The notes under the pieces: model-generated
What the model saw: only the letters and a program-made list of their open reading frames with translations
Database searches by the model: none
Told to the model about the DNA's origin: nothing
Made by a program: the position numbers and the translations under genes
Assembly (NCBI RefSeq): GCF_029643245.1
Contig: NZ_CP116398.1
Coordinates: forward strand, 1,612,001 to 1,676,000
Direction of reading: 5' to 3'
DNA: 64,000 nucleotides
DNA from: Methylomonas sp. EFPC3
GTDB lineage: Bacteria; Pseudomonadota; Gammaproteobacteria; Methylococcales; Methylomonadaceae
Shown here: in pieces, positions 35,625 to 44,862 of the stretch
Layout: the number at the start of each line of letters is the position of its first letter
Numbering within the stretch: position 1 is the first letter of the stretch

Positions 35625-36272
35625 ATGAAAACAATAAACGCCATTTTATTATTGGGAGGATCAATATTATTAACCTCCTGCGCCGGCATTAAAAAAGAAG
35701 AGCCTCAAATAAGTGATTCAAAAGCTAACAAATCAGTTCAACAAGTCATAGACGAGTTAGGTTTAGTCTATGTCGAAGAAGGTGCAAACTCGATTATTAC
35801 CTACGATGAAGTGAATGCCGCGCAACAAGCTTGGTGTGACGCCTTGGTAAAAATAGGAAAATTAAAGGAAGAAGGAGAAGATTATAAGGCGTATGCCGAA
35901 AAAGTTCTGTCAGACGCCTACAACTACGATTACGGAAAAGTGTTTTTTAAGCCTACTTTGGCTTTCGGCGACCAAACATTTAGAAATAACAAAAAAGGCG
36001 CATTGGCCTATTTTGTTGGTGGCGATCCTGATTACCCTAACGACAAAGGTTTCGCCCTTCAGCCATGGGTCAAAGCTCGATACGATAACGCAGGCAATAA
36101 TAACGAAGGTATACAGATATACGGCTCTGTCGCCATAACCATGGGTAATGTATGGGTCACCGACAAGACCGGAAAAGAAGTAATGGTAGATAAAACCTGG
36201 GTTTTCAAAAAAGGTAAAGACGGTAAACTTAGAATTATTGTCCATAAATCGGCCTTACCTTATTCACCGTAA
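35625..36272 (+). CDS. Lipoprotein with possible NTF2-like fold
   Basis: 215 aa with lipobox LLTSC at about residue 19. Body includes ITYDEVNAAQQAWCDALVKI, DYKAYAEKVLSDAYNYDYGK, GALAYFVGGDPDYPNDKGFA and DKTWVFKKGKDGKLRIIVHK. The pattern of an N-terminal helix followed by beta strands that end in a KDGKLRIIVHKS strand suggests an NTF2/SnoaL-like fold; inference only. Lower GC than its neighbours, so possibly acquired. Confidence 0.75.
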   Translation: MKTINAILLLGGSILLTSCAGIKKEEPQISDSKANKSVQQVIDELGLVYVEEGANSIITYDEVNAAQQAWCDALVKIGKLKEEGEDYKAYAEKVLSDAYNYDYGKVFFKPTLAFGDQTFRNNKKGALAYFVGGDPDYPNDKGFALQPWVKARYDNAGNNNEGIQIYGSVAITMGNVWVTDKTGKEVMVDKTWVFKKGKDGKLRIIVHKSALPYSP

Positions 36273-36352
36273 CAACTGATCCATATTATCATCGTGTATT
36301 TCAGGGCGTGGCGTTTTCGCGCTAGTAAAACGCCGGATGGTTTCGATGTTTT

Positions 36353-36383
36353 GGCGGATGGTAGTCATCGCTACCAATCCGCC
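36353..36383. terminator. Strong hairpin between convergent genes
   Basis: GGCGGAT and GGTAG pair with CTACC and ATCCGCC across a TCATCG loop, one bulged A. Lies between the lipoprotein stop and the stop of the convergent secreted protein. No T tract, so perhaps a shared, weak terminator. Confidence 0.4.
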
Positions 36384-36444
36384 TTACCGCCTCCGACAGA
36401 CATTATGCCAATCGCATCAAAATAACCATCCGGCACACAGGTAA

Positions 36445-36861
36445 TTACTTTTCAGCTCGCTGACAAAATAATATTGCATCTCGCCAGTCCAAACCCTTGC
36501 CTACCGCTTGTTGGAAACAATCGACGGTGTTTTTTGCGTTATTGGTGCCGGCACATAGATTGATGATATTTTGCCAATCCCAACTGATCCCTTTGCCCCA
36601 GTTTACTCTGCCGTCCAACACACTCAGATAGCAGGCGCCGGGTTCGGCGGGCTTGGTAGTCCCGGCACAAAGTTGTTTGATGTTTTTTGGGTCCCAATTC
36701 ATATTCTTCTCGTCATTCCAAGGTATTTTGCCTTGAACCGAATTGAAGCATTCCGTCTCGTGATCGCTAGCCTGAGCGGATATTGGATTAAAAGACAATG
36801 TTATTAAACTAACAGCGACCGCCAATTTTATTAATCGGCATTGGGTAATTGATGTTTTCAT
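36445..36861 (-). CDS. Secreted protein with three Cys/Trp repeats
   Basis: 138 aa. Signal peptide to about residue 31 (VAVSLITLSFNPISAQA). The mature part is three copies of one unit of about 30-35 residues: ECFNSVQGKIPW...W.PKNIKQLCAGT, ACYLSVLDGRVNWGKGIS-W.WQNIINLCAGT and DCFQQAVGKGLDWRDAILFC. Each has one Cys at the start and one near the end, so three intra-repeat disulfides are likely. No known family or function recognised. Periplasmic or extracellular. Confidence 0.8.
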   Translation of the reverse strand: MKTSITQCRLIKLAVAVSLITLSFNPISAQASDHETECFNSVQGKIPWNDEKNMNWDPKNIKQLCAGTTKPAEPGACYLSVLDGRVNWGKGISWDWQNIINLCAGTNNAKNTVDCFQQAVGKGLDWRDAILFCQRAEK

Positions 36862-37182
36862 GTATCACTCCCGGCAATTCTTAATTATGATGGAAACGTA
36901 TCAAATAATAACGTCATATTTTCAATGAAAAGCCGCTAAATACTCCGGCTATTTCGTTCTGACTGACGCAATTTAATATTCCATGAAAACAAAATTTGTC
37001 GAGTATCTGAAAATTTATTATTACCTGTTTTTTAAACATCCAAAAATATCGGCGCAAACATACAGCCAAGCTCAACCGCTTGACTGATAAACGCTAATTA
37101 TCACAATCCATTTTGATTCAGCGCATCGTTCCAAAAATAGCGGGCCAAATCATTGCCGGAAAACCGAGCCAGCGAAAACTCT
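36862..37182. other. Intergenic, 321 bp, no gene seen
   Basis: AT-rich spacer. It should hold the promoter of the repeat protein. No hairpin, RNA gene or coding frame recognised. Confidence 0.4.
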
Positions 37183-37389
37183 TCAATATCGACCGATATT
37201 CGAGATTATGCGACACGTCTGGCTCGTGGTAGCAAATCTCGTCCGGCGAGTTTTTAGCGCTTGCCGACTCATTGCCTTCACGTCGCGGTGAGAAATCAGC
37301 GCAAAGCTATGCCTTCCCCCTTGCAGCAACCGTTCCAGCGCTGCCCAATTTTCGCCGCCGATGACGACCGTGTGATAAGACTTGTTCAT
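37183..37389 (-). CDS. Small unknown protein, 68 aa
   Basis: ATG 37389 has a GGGAGG ribosome-binding site. MNKSYHTVVIGGENWAALER then LLQGGRHSFALISHRDVKAM; the remainder is basic and low in structure (KTRRTRFATTSQTCRI), so the C terminus may be altered. 49 bp after the SDR stop, same strand, probably cotranscribed. Not recognised. Confidence 0.5.
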   Translation of the reverse strand: MNKSYHTVVIGGENWAALERLLQGGRHSFALISHRDVKAMSRQALKTRRTRFATTSQTCRIISNIGRY

Positions 37390-37438
37390 AATGCCTCCCG
37401 CTTGGTCGGCAGATTCATAGCCATTCCTCGGGTGATCA

Positions 37439-38119
37439 TCACGATTTTATGGCGGAAATGCCGCCGTCGACATGCTGGATTTGCCCGGTGATCCAGCGCG
37501 CCTTATCCGACAACAAAAACAAAGCCATTTGCGCAATGTCCTCCGCCTCGCCCAGACGTTTCAGGGGATGGCGGCCGGCAGCGGCCTGCCTCTTGGCGTC
37601 TTCTTTAAGTAAATTGGCTGCCAACGGCGTGTCGGTCAGCGAGGGCGCTATAGCGTTGACTCGAATTTTCGGCGCCCATTCCGCCGCCAACGCCCGAGTC
37701 AACCCTTCAACGGCGCCTTTGACCGCCGACACCGAAGTATGGAAAGGAAAACCGGTTTGTACGGCCACGGAACTGAACAACACCACCGACGCCGCTTCCG
37801 CCGCTTGCAGATTTGCCAGATACCGCTGCAGACACCGCACCGCCCCGATCAGATTGAGCTGCATATCGGCGACAAACTCCTCGGGTTGGATGCGGGCAAA
37901 AGGTTTCAGGTTGATGCTGCCTGGACAATAAACCAGGCCATTCAGTGGACCGTGGATATCGGGGAGTGGATCGTTCAAGACGTCGCAGCGGTGATGGGCG
38001 AAAACATCCGCAACCGTGTCGGCGCGCGATAAGGAATGAACCTCGAAATCCGCCTTCCCCAAGCGGGCAATAGCGGCGCCGATTCCGCTGCTGGCTCCTA
38101 CAATCAAAACTCTACGCAT
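37439..38119 (-). CDS. Short-chain dehydrogenase/reductase family protein lacking the catalytic Tyr
   Basis: 226 aa from ATG 38119. Rossmann motif VLIVGASSGIGAAIARL, then VYCPGSINLKPF and LFSSVAVQTGFPFHTSVSAVKGAVEGL. In the YxxxK position the Tyr is replaced by Val (VSAVK), while the Ser (FSS) and Lys remain. The C-terminal end RWITGQIQHVDGGIS is normal for the family. Reductase activity by the usual mechanism is therefore doubtful; substrate unknown. Typical length is 240-260, so slightly short. Confidence 0.85.
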   Translation of the reverse strand: MRRVLIVGASSGIGAAIARLGKADFEVHSLSRADTVADVFAHHRCDVLNDPLPDIHGPLNGLVYCPGSINLKPFARIQPEEFVADMQLNLIGAVRCLQRYLANLQAAEAASVVLFSSVAVQTGFPFHTSVSAVKGAVEGLTRALAAEWAPKIRVNAIAPSLTDTPLAANLLKEDAKRQAAAGRHPLKRLGEAEDIAQMALFLLSDKARWITGQIQHVDGGISAIKS

Positions 38120-38697
38120 CGCCACCCCTCGATTGAAGCGTTAATTTCCGTGGAGGTGGGGTACTAGCGATTTGTTGTTGTATGCGCTGTGACAGACTAA
38201 GTTTTTGGATCGCTAGTCCCCATGCTCGAAAGGCTACCGCGGCGATTTGCTTAGTCAATTCAATCGGAAAAACCAGGTTGAGAGCTCAGCGCCGCAAAGC
38301 CGGAGGCGGGTTCGGCCCCGAACCCGTTGACCATGTGCACTGGATTTGCAGACCTCGACTACCGACGATGGCTTGCGGCAGCCGAATCAAACTCGCCGCG
38401 GCAAAACCTGCTCAATCTCCCCATCGGTCAACACGATCGGATTAGTCTGCATGCTGCCGCTGGTTGGCGACGACGTGGGAGAAGTGTGCTGCGGGGATGC
38501 CGTAGACGCTTCGGCGGTCAAATGGCAGGGTATCGCGGGCTTGTTGGTCGCCCAGAACCGTAGGACGTTTTCGCGATAGCAAAACCGGGGGGGGCCTGTC
38601 GCTACTGCTCCGAATACGCCTTACGGCCTTGAAGCCGGCCGGTACGGGGCACGAGGCTCGTCACAATATCCGATGGATATAACGAATTCCATAATCT

Positions 38698-38773
38698 GTA
38701 GGCCAGAATAAGCCGAACGGCGTTTCTGGCGATTTCAAGCCCGCCGGAAACGCTAACGCTTATTCCGGCCTAC
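38698..38773. repeat. 76-bp hairpin repeat, copy 1
   Basis: Ends GTAGGCCAGAATAAGC and the near-inverse of it (GCTTATTCCGGCCTAC), with inner arms GGCGTTTC and GGAAACGC. Same element at 39100-39175 and, diverged, at 49733-49812. Confidence 0.7.
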
Positions 38774-39099
38774 TGGGCTTTCGGCAGCCGAATCAAACCC
38801 ACCGCGGCAAAATCTGCTCAATCTCCCCATCGGTCAACACGATCGGATTAGTCTGCATGCTGCCGCTGGTTGGCGACGACGTGGGAGAAGTCGGCTGCGG
38901 CGATGCCTTAGGCGCCGCGGCGGTCCAATGGCAGGGTTTCGCGGGCTTGTTGGTCTCCAGAACCGCAGGACGTTTTCGCGATAGCAAAACCGGGGGGCTG
39001 TCGCTACTGCTCCGAATACGCCTTACGGCCTTGAAGCCGGCCGGTACGGGGCACGAGGCTCGTCACAATATCCGATGGATATAACGAATTCCATAATCT

Positions 39100-39175
39100 G
39101 TAGGCCAGAATAAGCCGAACGGCGTTTCTGGCGATTTCAAGCCCGCCGGAAACGCTAACGCTTATTCCGGCCTAC
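39100..39175. repeat. 76-bp hairpin repeat, copy 2
   Basis: Same sequence and ends as the element at 38698-38773, placed in the second tandem unit. Confidence 0.7.
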
Positions 39176-39264
39176 TGGGCTTTCGGCATTTCAGATCTCG
39201 TTTAAATGCATAACGCCGCAAATAACCGGGTGCAAAAAGCGCGTAGCGGTTTTTGCGGTCCGAG

Positions 39265-39459
39265 TTAATTTGCATTGTTAAGTGTTTTCTGCACATAACT
39301 TCTTAAATGCGTTTTTGCTGCAGTTTCAGGTTTTAGTCCTCTCAGTTCAGAGGTACACTGGCTACCATCAGGTAGAGTTACGGTCAACGTATCATCTACT
39401 ATAAAGTATTCCGCCGTATATGATTTACCTTGGTGCTCAATTACTATTTCGTTGCACAT
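39265..39459 (-). CDS. Small unknown protein, 64 aa
   Basis: MCNEIVIEHQGKSYTAEYFI then DDTLTVTLPDGSQCTSELRG: a compact beta-rich start followed by a helix. No signal peptide. 22 bp after the zinc-ribbon-like gene on the same strand, probably cotranscribed. Not recognised. No strong ribosome-binding site, consistent with coupling. Confidence 0.6.
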   Translation of the reverse strand: MCNEIVIEHQGKSYTAEYFIVDDTLTVTLPDGSQCTSELRGLKPETAAKTHLRSYVQKTLNNAN

Positions 39460-39481
39460 TTAATAGGCCGGATATTCAGAC

Positions 39482-39670
39482 TTAATTTTTATTCACAACT
39501 TCGGTATACATATACATTCCAGTTTCTCGCCAAGACCGTAATACCTCCCCACAGGAACAGGTAAATTTATCGTCATCTCTCAATGGTAAAGATTGGTATT
39601 TCACAGAATATTCTTTACCACAATTCGAACACGTTTCGTTCTGTAATTTTGTTTCGTCCCAAGTGGACAT
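39482..39670 (-). CDS. Small zinc-ribbon-like protein, 62 aa
   Basis: Contains CSNCGKEY and, 20 residues later, CSCGEVL: two Cys pairs spaced as in a zinc ribbon. ATG 39670 follows AAGGAGTGAC, a strong ribosome-binding site. Soluble, acidic. Function unknown; such proteins often bind zinc for structure. Confidence 0.7.
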   Translation of the reverse strand: MSTWDETKLQNETCSNCGKEYSVKYQSLPLRDDDKFTCSCGEVLRSWRETGMYMYTEVVNKN

Positions 39671-39962
39671 TTGTCACTCCTTTTTACAATTAACGCCCCA
39701 ATTACCGGACCAGGGCCCGTAGGCTGAGTAGAGCAACTCGAAACCCAGCGGATGCTTTGAAATAGCCAAGTTTTTTGCATCCAAAATATTTTTTTGAACT
39801 TCAAAACTTTTCGGCTTCGAAGCTGGGTTTCATTGTCATTCAACCCGGCCTACTTCTGCAAACCCAGCATCGGCCTAATATCAAATCGCGGACATTAATA
39901 AAATCAGAGCGACTGACATTTAAGGATCGCAACCAGCCGACCAATTTCACTCCGCATTTTAA

Positions 39963-41159
39963 TCAAACCCTTCTCGCCAAAATCTCCTCGATCTCCTCAT
40001 CCGTCAGCATAATCGGATTGGTCTGCATGCTGCTGCCGCGGGCGTTGGCGACGATGCGGGGGAAGTCGGCTGCGGCGATGCCGTAGGCGCCGAGGCGTTC
40101 CAGTTGCAGGGTATCGCTCCATTCGGAAAGCAGTGCGATCAAGGCGTCGCGGGCTGGTTGATCGTCCAGGCCGGTTTCGTCGCTCAGCAGGCGGCCGACC
40201 TGGGCGTATTTGACCAGGGCCGGATTGGCCGGTTCGCGGGCTTGCAGCGCGCGGATGTTGACTGCGGTGGCGGCGGCGACCAGCGTGCCGCAGACCACGC
40301 CGTGCGGGATCGGGAAGAAGGCGCCGAGCGGCGAAGCCAGACCGTGTACCGAGCCCAGACCGACTTGCGCCAGCGTGATGCCGGACAATAACGCCGCGTA
40401 GGCCATTGCCGCCCTGCCCTCGCCGGCTTCCGGTTCGATGCCGCGCCAGGCCGGGAAAAAGCCGGATTTAACCGCCTCCATGCCGCTCCAGGCCAGCGCA
40501 TCGGTAAAGGGATTGGCCTTGGCCGAGACGTAGGACTCCAGCAATTGGGTCAGCGCATCCATGCCGTCGGCGGCGATCAATTCCGGCGCACAGGTGGCCA
40601 ATAAGTCCGGATCGAGGATGGCGTATTCCGGCACCAGACATTCGTCGCGGAACGATTTTTTGAAGCCGTCCGGGCCTTGTACGCTGAGTACCGAATTCTT
40701 GGTCGCCTCGCTGCCGGTGCCGGCGGTGGTCGGCACGGCGATGAACGGTGTGCTGGGGCCGCGATAGGTTTGGTTGCGGCCGACGCCTTCCAGATAATCC
40801 ATCACCGAGTCGCCGCTGGGCAGCAGGCCGGCAATGGCTTTGGCCGCATCCAACACACTGCCGCCGCCGATGGCGACGACGACTTCGATATTGTCACTGC
40901 GAAAGCGGCCGACCGTGTCGTCGATCAATTGCGGCGACGGTTCGCCGGACACCGTGCAGTGCCGCCATTCGACGCCTTGCCCGGCCAGCGCCTCGGTAAA
41001 ACTTTGCCAACGCGGCGTGCCGAAAAACGACTGTTTGCCGGTCACCAACAAAGCCTTGCGGCCGTAACCGGCAATTAAAGCCGGGGCTTCGTTTAGGCGG
41101 CCGCGGCCGAACAAGATGCGCGGCAGGCGGGCGATGTAAAACGGTTTGAAACTCTGCAT
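39963..41159 (-). CDS. Iron-containing alcohol dehydrogenase
   Basis: 398 aa group III alcohol dehydrogenase. NAD binding VVVAIGGGSVLDAAKAIAGL, substrate loop PTTAGTGSEATKNSVLS, metal ligands in ADGMDALTQLLESYVS and VHGLASPLGAFFPIPHGVVCG (His residues). Oxidises alcohols or reduces aldehydes; the substrate is not evident. Followed upstream on the same strand by a monooxygenase-fold gene two bases away. Decayed copies of its 3' end lie at 38.4 and 38.8 kb. Confidence 0.93.
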   Translation of the reverse strand: MQSFKPFYIARLPRILFGRGRLNEAPALIAGYGRKALLVTGKQSFFGTPRWQSFTEALAGQGVEWRHCTVSGEPSPQLIDDTVGRFRSDNIEVVVAIGGGSVLDAAKAIAGLLPSGDSVMDYLEGVGRNQTYRGPSTPFIAVPTTAGTGSEATKNSVLSVQGPDGFKKSFRDECLVPEYAILDPDLLATCAPELIAADGMDALTQLLESYVSAKANPFTDALAWSGMEAVKSGFFPAWRGIEPEAGEGRAAMAYAALLSGITLAQVGLGSVHGLASPLGAFFPIPHGVVCGTLVAAATAVNIRALQAREPANPALVKYAQVGRLLSDETGLDDQPARDALIALLSEWSDTLQLERLGAYGIAAADFPRIVANARGSSMQTNPIMLTDEEIEEILARRV

Positions 41160-41161
41160 GC

Positions 41162-41458
41162 TTAAGCCTCCGGAAACAAGGCTTTGTATGGCACTCCCTG
41201 ACGCGGCTGGGCCATCCAGTCGGCGACCGTGTCGCGCCAGGTCAGATAATGCGCAGTCTGTTTGTGCGCCGCCGCGTCTTCGGCCGTGGCATAGACTTCG
41301 TACAAGATAAACTGGCTGGGGTTGTCCGGCACTTGCAGTACATCGAAGCGGCGGTTGCCGGCTTCCTGCACTGACGCTAAATGGTTCAAACGAGTGGCGG
41401 CGATGAAGTCGTCGATATGTTCGGGTTTGACGTGAACGTGGACTAAAGTGACATGCAT
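41162..41458 (-). CDS. ABM-fold putative quinol monooxygenase
   Basis: 98 aa antibiotic biosynthesis monooxygenase domain (YgiN/LsrG type): [59 protein letters not shown]. Normal length, no cofactor. Forms a two-gene operon with the alcohol dehydrogenase (2 bp apart), so the two may treat the same small molecule. Confidence 0.9.
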   Translation of the reverse strand: MHVTLVHVHVKPEHIDDFIAATRLNHLASVQEAGNRRFDVLQVPDNPSQFILYEVYATAEDAAAHKQTAHYLTWRDTVADWMAQPRQGVPYKALFPEA

Positions 41459-41638
41459 AACAGTATCTAAATTATCGGTTAATCGGATTTATCGCGCTGG
41501 GCCGAGCCGGCTTCTACAAGCCTGTCCGCACCGGGCCTGCTTGGGATTTGCTCGGTTTCGGCGAACACGCCGGTACCGGATCCTTCGGCCCAGGCCGCTG
41601 CGGCAACCGCACCGGCCCCGGCTCTTGGATTTTCCGGC

Positions 41639-42034
41639 CTAGCGGATAGCCAGTAGTGCGCGCAGCACGTCTATCCGGCTGATCATGCCCGCCAGTTCGC
41701 CGTTTTGCATCACCGGAAAACTGCGGGTGGACGTTTCTTGAAACTTGGCAGCAACATCGACCAAACTATCGCCGCCGTTGACGAGTTGCGGGTCCTTGGT
41801 CATGTATTCACCAACCGTACCTTCCAGGGTCTGGTTGTAGGCCGAGCCAACGAAGACTTTCATGCCGTCTTTTTCGGAAAACACGCCGACCAATTTGCCG
41901 CGCTCGTCCACCACCGGCAAACTGGTGATTTTATGGTCCAACAATTTCTTGACGGCCTGAGTAATCTCGGTTTCAGGAGTGACGGTTATCATTTTGGTCG
42001 ACATGTAATCGACCACCGCAATTTTGGCTAACAT
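41639..42034 (-). CDS. CBS domain pair protein
   Basis: 131 aa made only of two CBS motifs: VDYMSTKMITVTPETEITQA...SLPVVDERGKLVGVFSEKD and VGEYMTKDPQLVNGGDSLVD...SFPVMQNGELAGMISRIDV. Such domains bind adenine nucleotides. AGGAGG ribosome-binding site before ATG 42034; the frame upstream of that is not coding. Single gene, partner unknown. Confidence 0.9.
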   Translation of the reverse strand: MLAKIAVVDYMSTKMITVTPETEITQAVKKLLDHKITSLPVVDERGKLVGVFSEKDGMKVFVGSAYNQTLEGTVGEYMTKDPQLVNGGDSLVDVAAKFQETSTRSFPVMQNGELAGMISRIDVLRALLAIR

Positions 42035-42259
42035 GGTAAACCTCCTGCGCTTATTATTGTTGTCGGCAGCATGCCGGCGCCGGCTGAGTAAGCCCGAATC
42101 GGCTTCTGTACCGAGAGCGATTATTATCAATATTCGGCCGGGTATCCAGCATTATTACTCGGCCAAAATCGGCCGGCCCTTTTCGCATCGACTCGCCAGC
42201 ATCGGCGGCATCGATAATCCGGCTGCGCGCCGCCCATAACCAGCAGCGGACAGACCCTT

Positions 42260-43483
42260 ATGCCCGAATATCGGCCGCCCGGCCCTTGCCACACGTCTTT
42301 CGCACCGCCGCTGCCGGCAAGGCGTGGCGTAACCGGCCGATTACGGCGCGGCGCGGTGCTGGCATGCCTGATTGCCATGCATGATGCCGCAGCCAAAGAT
42401 TGGTTTGTCGGGCCGAACCGGCCGCTGCAACGGCCCAGTCAAGCGGCCGCAGTGGCCCAGGACGGCGACACCGTCAATATCGATGCCGGCGTTTACCGGG
42501 CCGACGTGGCGGTGTGGCCGCAGCATCGGCTGAGCTTGCGCGGTATCGGCGGTCTGGCCCGACTATACGCCGACGGGCAAAGCGCCGAAGCCAAGGCCAT
42601 CTGGGTGTTGAAAGGGGACGGGATCGAAGTGGCGCAAATCGAATTTGCCGGCGCCGCCTCGCCGGCATTAAACGGCGCCGGCATCCGCTACGAAGGCCGT
42701 TCCTTGACCGTCCGCAACTGCCTGTTCCACGACAACCAGATGGGCTTGTTAACCGGCGCGAATCCCGAGCGGGAAGTGACGATAGCGGGCTCCGAATTTC
42801 GCGACAACACCGTCGACTACCGGCTGTACGGCAAATTGGGCCACAACATTTATATCGGCAATATCAAACGCTTTGCGTTGCGGAACAGTTACATTCACGA
42901 CGCCGCGATCGGCCACAACGTCAAATCCCGCGCCCGGCAGAATTTCCTGTTTTACAACCGTATCGGCGACGAGAAACGGGCGTCGAGCTATTTGGTGGAT
43001 TTGCCGGACGGCGGCGAGAGCTATTTGATCGGCAACCAACTGTATCAGGCCGCCGACAGCGAGAATCCGGCGATGGTGGCGTTCGCCGCCGAACATAACC
43101 AGACCGAGCCGCACCCGCTGTATCTGGTGAACAACACGCTGGTCAACGCCAAACCCGGCAGCTACTTTCTACACAATCACAACGTCGCCGCAGCGGTATT
43201 GGTCAATAATCTGTTGATCGGCCAGACCGCGACCATCCTCGGCCCGCACCGGCAAGCACACAACCTGTGGGCCGACGGCGAGCGTTTCGGCAACGGCAAC
43301 CGCTTCGACTATCGCTTGCGAGCCGGCGCCGGCGCGATCGACCAAGGTAGCGCTGCCGGGGTTTCCGCAACCGGCGTGGATTTGACGGCGCGATTCGAAT
43401 ATCGCCATCCCTTAGGATTGGTGCCGCGACCGATTCAAGGCCCGATCGATGCCGGTGCCTACGAGTTCGCCGGCAACCGCTAA
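42260..43483 (+). CDS. Secreted right-handed beta-helix protein
   Basis: 407 aa. A long Arg-rich start leads to a short hydrophobic stretch (GAVLACLIAM) and likely cleavage before KDWFVGPNRP. Then repeating short strands typical of parallel beta-helix proteins (DGDTVNIDAGVYRAD, LTVRNCLFHDNQMGLL, ITIAGSEFRDNTVD-like, YLVNNTLVNAKPG, VLVNNLLIGQTA). The end PIQGPIDAGAYEF is a common cap of such proteins. Pectate-lyase-like folds act on polysaccharide; no catalytic set is recognised here. Confidence 0.85.
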   Translation: MPEYRPPGPCHTSFAPPLPARRGVTGRLRRGAVLACLIAMHDAAAKDWFVGPNRPLQRPSQAAAVAQDGDTVNIDAGVYRADVAVWPQHRLSLRGIGGLARLYADGQSAEAKAIWVLKGDGIEVAQIEFAGAASPALNGAGIRYEGRSLTVRNCLFHDNQMGLLTGANPEREVTIAGSEFRDNTVDYRLYGKLGHNIYIGNIKRFALRNSYIHDAAIGHNVKSRARQNFLFYNRIGDEKRASSYLVDLPDGGESYLIGNQLYQAADSENPAMVAFAAEHNQTEPHPLYLVNNTLVNAKPGSYFLHNHNVAAAVLVNNLLIGQTATILGPHRQAHNLWADGERFGNGNRFDYRLRAGAGAIDQGSAAGVSATGVDLTARFEYRHPLGLVPRPIQGPIDAGAYEFAGNR

Positions 43484-43554
43484 AGCCTTTTAAATTGCGC
43501 GGTTTTTCGGCACAATCGTCCGGTCCATGCACACTACGCCGCGGGGTAACCGTC

Positions 43555-43821
43555 ATGCCGCAACAACGCCGCCTCCCCAGACCAACCCAAGTCCTACTCA
43601 GCCTATCGCTGCTATTCGGCGTCGCCTCGGGGACGCCGGCTGTAGCGGCTGCGGCCAAAACCGGCTACGAGGTCGATGGCCGGACTTCGGCGTCGGTCCT
43701 GGCCGCGAAACGCGCTCATACTCCGAGCGCACGCGACGAAACCGGTTTGGCCGTGTATTCCGGCATCTTCGTCATCGGCTTGATCATCTTTTTCGCTCAA
43801 CTTTTGAACGCAAAAAAATAA
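43555..43821 (+). CDS. Small membrane-anchored protein, 88 aa
   Basis: Starts at ATG 43555. Signal-like stretch VLLSLSLLFGVASGTPAVAA, a polar middle, and a C-terminal membrane helix GLAVYSGIFVIGLIIFFAQL. 71 bp after the beta-helix gene on the same strand. Not recognised. Confidence 0.6.
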   Translation: MPQQRRLPRPTQVLLSLSLLFGVASGTPAVAAAAKTGYEVDGRTSASVLAAKRAHTPSARDETGLAVYSGIFVIGLIIFFAQLLNAKK

Positions 43822-43836
43822 GCCGCGGCCGGCGAG

Positions 43837-44829
43837 TCACAGCCGGTTGGCGGCTTGCACTTCGGCGCGGTGCAAGGTGTGGTCGATCCAAGCGTTGATG
43901 TCGCGCCAGATCACCGGCGCCTGCAGGTCGCGCAGCAACATGTGGTAACCGTTTTGGTAATAAGCGACGGTTTTGTTGTCCGGCCGGCCGGACAATAGGC
44001 CCTCGACGAACAAATTGGTCGGCTCCGCCGGGACGATCTGATCTTTCTGGCCGTACAACAGCAGCGTTTCGTCGTCGAGTTTTTCCGCAGCGCCCAGGGC
44101 GTTATCCATCAGATTGGTCAGACCGTAAATCGCATCGACCCGGGTTTCCTTGATCACCAGCGGATCGCGCCCCAAAGCCCGCAACATCTCGATATTGTCC
44201 GACGGCATGATCTTCAGGCCCTTGCCGGTCAAGGTCATCCACGGCACGGTGTGGTACAGCGTCCACAGCAGCGAGGTCTGGTACCAGGGCATGGTATCCC
44301 GGCCCCAGACGGCAGGGGCCGCCAGGATCACGCCGGCCACCGCCGGTTTGCCCGGCCGGGTCATCGCGTTGACGACGACCGCACCGCCCATGCTCTCCCC
44401 CAACAAGTAAACCGGCACGCCCGGATGCCGGGCCTGCACCAGCCGGGTGAATTGACCGAGGTCGTCGGCATAGGTATCGTCACCGGCCCAGCGTCCCGGC
44501 GTCCGGCTTTCGCCGAAACCGCGCTGGTCGTAGGCATAACTGGCAATCCGCTGCGTTTGCAGATATTCGGCGGGGGTCGCGAAGAAGCGCCGGTAATCGT
44601 TGAAACCGTGCAAGGCGATGACGATTGCCTTGGGCTGCTCGGCCGGCCAGACGCTTAACGCCAACGCCTCGCCGTCGGCGGTGACGAAACGGTTATCCTC
44701 CAACCGGGCGCTACCGACCAGCGGAACCGGGGCCACCAGCGTCGGCGCACAACCGCTGGCGACTAACACCAGAAAAAACGCCGACAACCAGCGGCGCATC
44801 AAACCGGACAAGGGTAAAACCACAGACAT
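43837..44829 (-). CDS. Alpha/beta hydrolase lipoprotein (lysophospholipase-like)
   Basis: 330 aa. Signal and lipobox FFLVLVASGC; an internal ATG at 44799 would give a more compact signal peptide, whereas ATG 44829 has GGAAG upstream. Serine hydrolase motifs: oxyanion IALHGFNDYRRFF, YDQRGFGES, nucleophile elbow LLGESMGG, acid YGQKDQIVP and final His NGYHMLLRDL. Monoacylglycerol lipase-like, membrane-anchored. Substrate not known. Confidence 0.9.
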   Translation of the reverse strand: MSVVLPLSGLMRRWLSAFFLVLVASGCAPTLVAPVPLVGSARLEDNRFVTADGEALALSVWPAEQPKAIVIALHGFNDYRRFFATPAEYLQTQRIASYAYDQRGFGESRTPGRWAGDDTYADDLGQFTRLVQARHPGVPVYLLGESMGGAVVVNAMTRPGKPAVAGVILAAPAVWGRDTMPWYQTSLLWTLYHTVPWMTLTGKGLKIMPSDNIEMLRALGRDPLVIKETRVDAIYGLTNLMDNALGAAEKLDDETLLLYGQKDQIVPAEPTNLFVEGLLSGRPDNKTVAYYQNGYHMLLRDLQAPVIWRDINAWIDHTLHRAEVQAANRL

Positions 44830-44862
44830 AAATCAACTTCCAGCCTAGGCCAAACAACAGGG

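Larger units (their letters stand above)
38381..39188. repeat. Tandem duplication of a 0.4-kb unit with decayed alcohol dehydrogenase 3' ends
   Basis: Two copies, 38381-38786 and 38787-39188, offset by 406 bp and almost identical. Each opens with a degenerate copy of the 3' end of the alcohol dehydrogenase gene at 39963: in the leftward frame the second copy reads SGSMQTNPIVLTDGEIEQIL against SSMQTNPIMLTDEEIEEILA in the intact gene, and similarity runs on for about 130 bp. The rest of each unit is noncoding and ends with a 76-bp hairpin repeat. Decay in both copies shows the capture preceded the tandem duplication. Confidence 0.85.

Noticed and set aside
38182-39084. Several short rightward frames in the tandem repeat
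   Set aside because: They are antisense to decayed alcohol dehydrogenase fragments and repeat in both units without a start signal.
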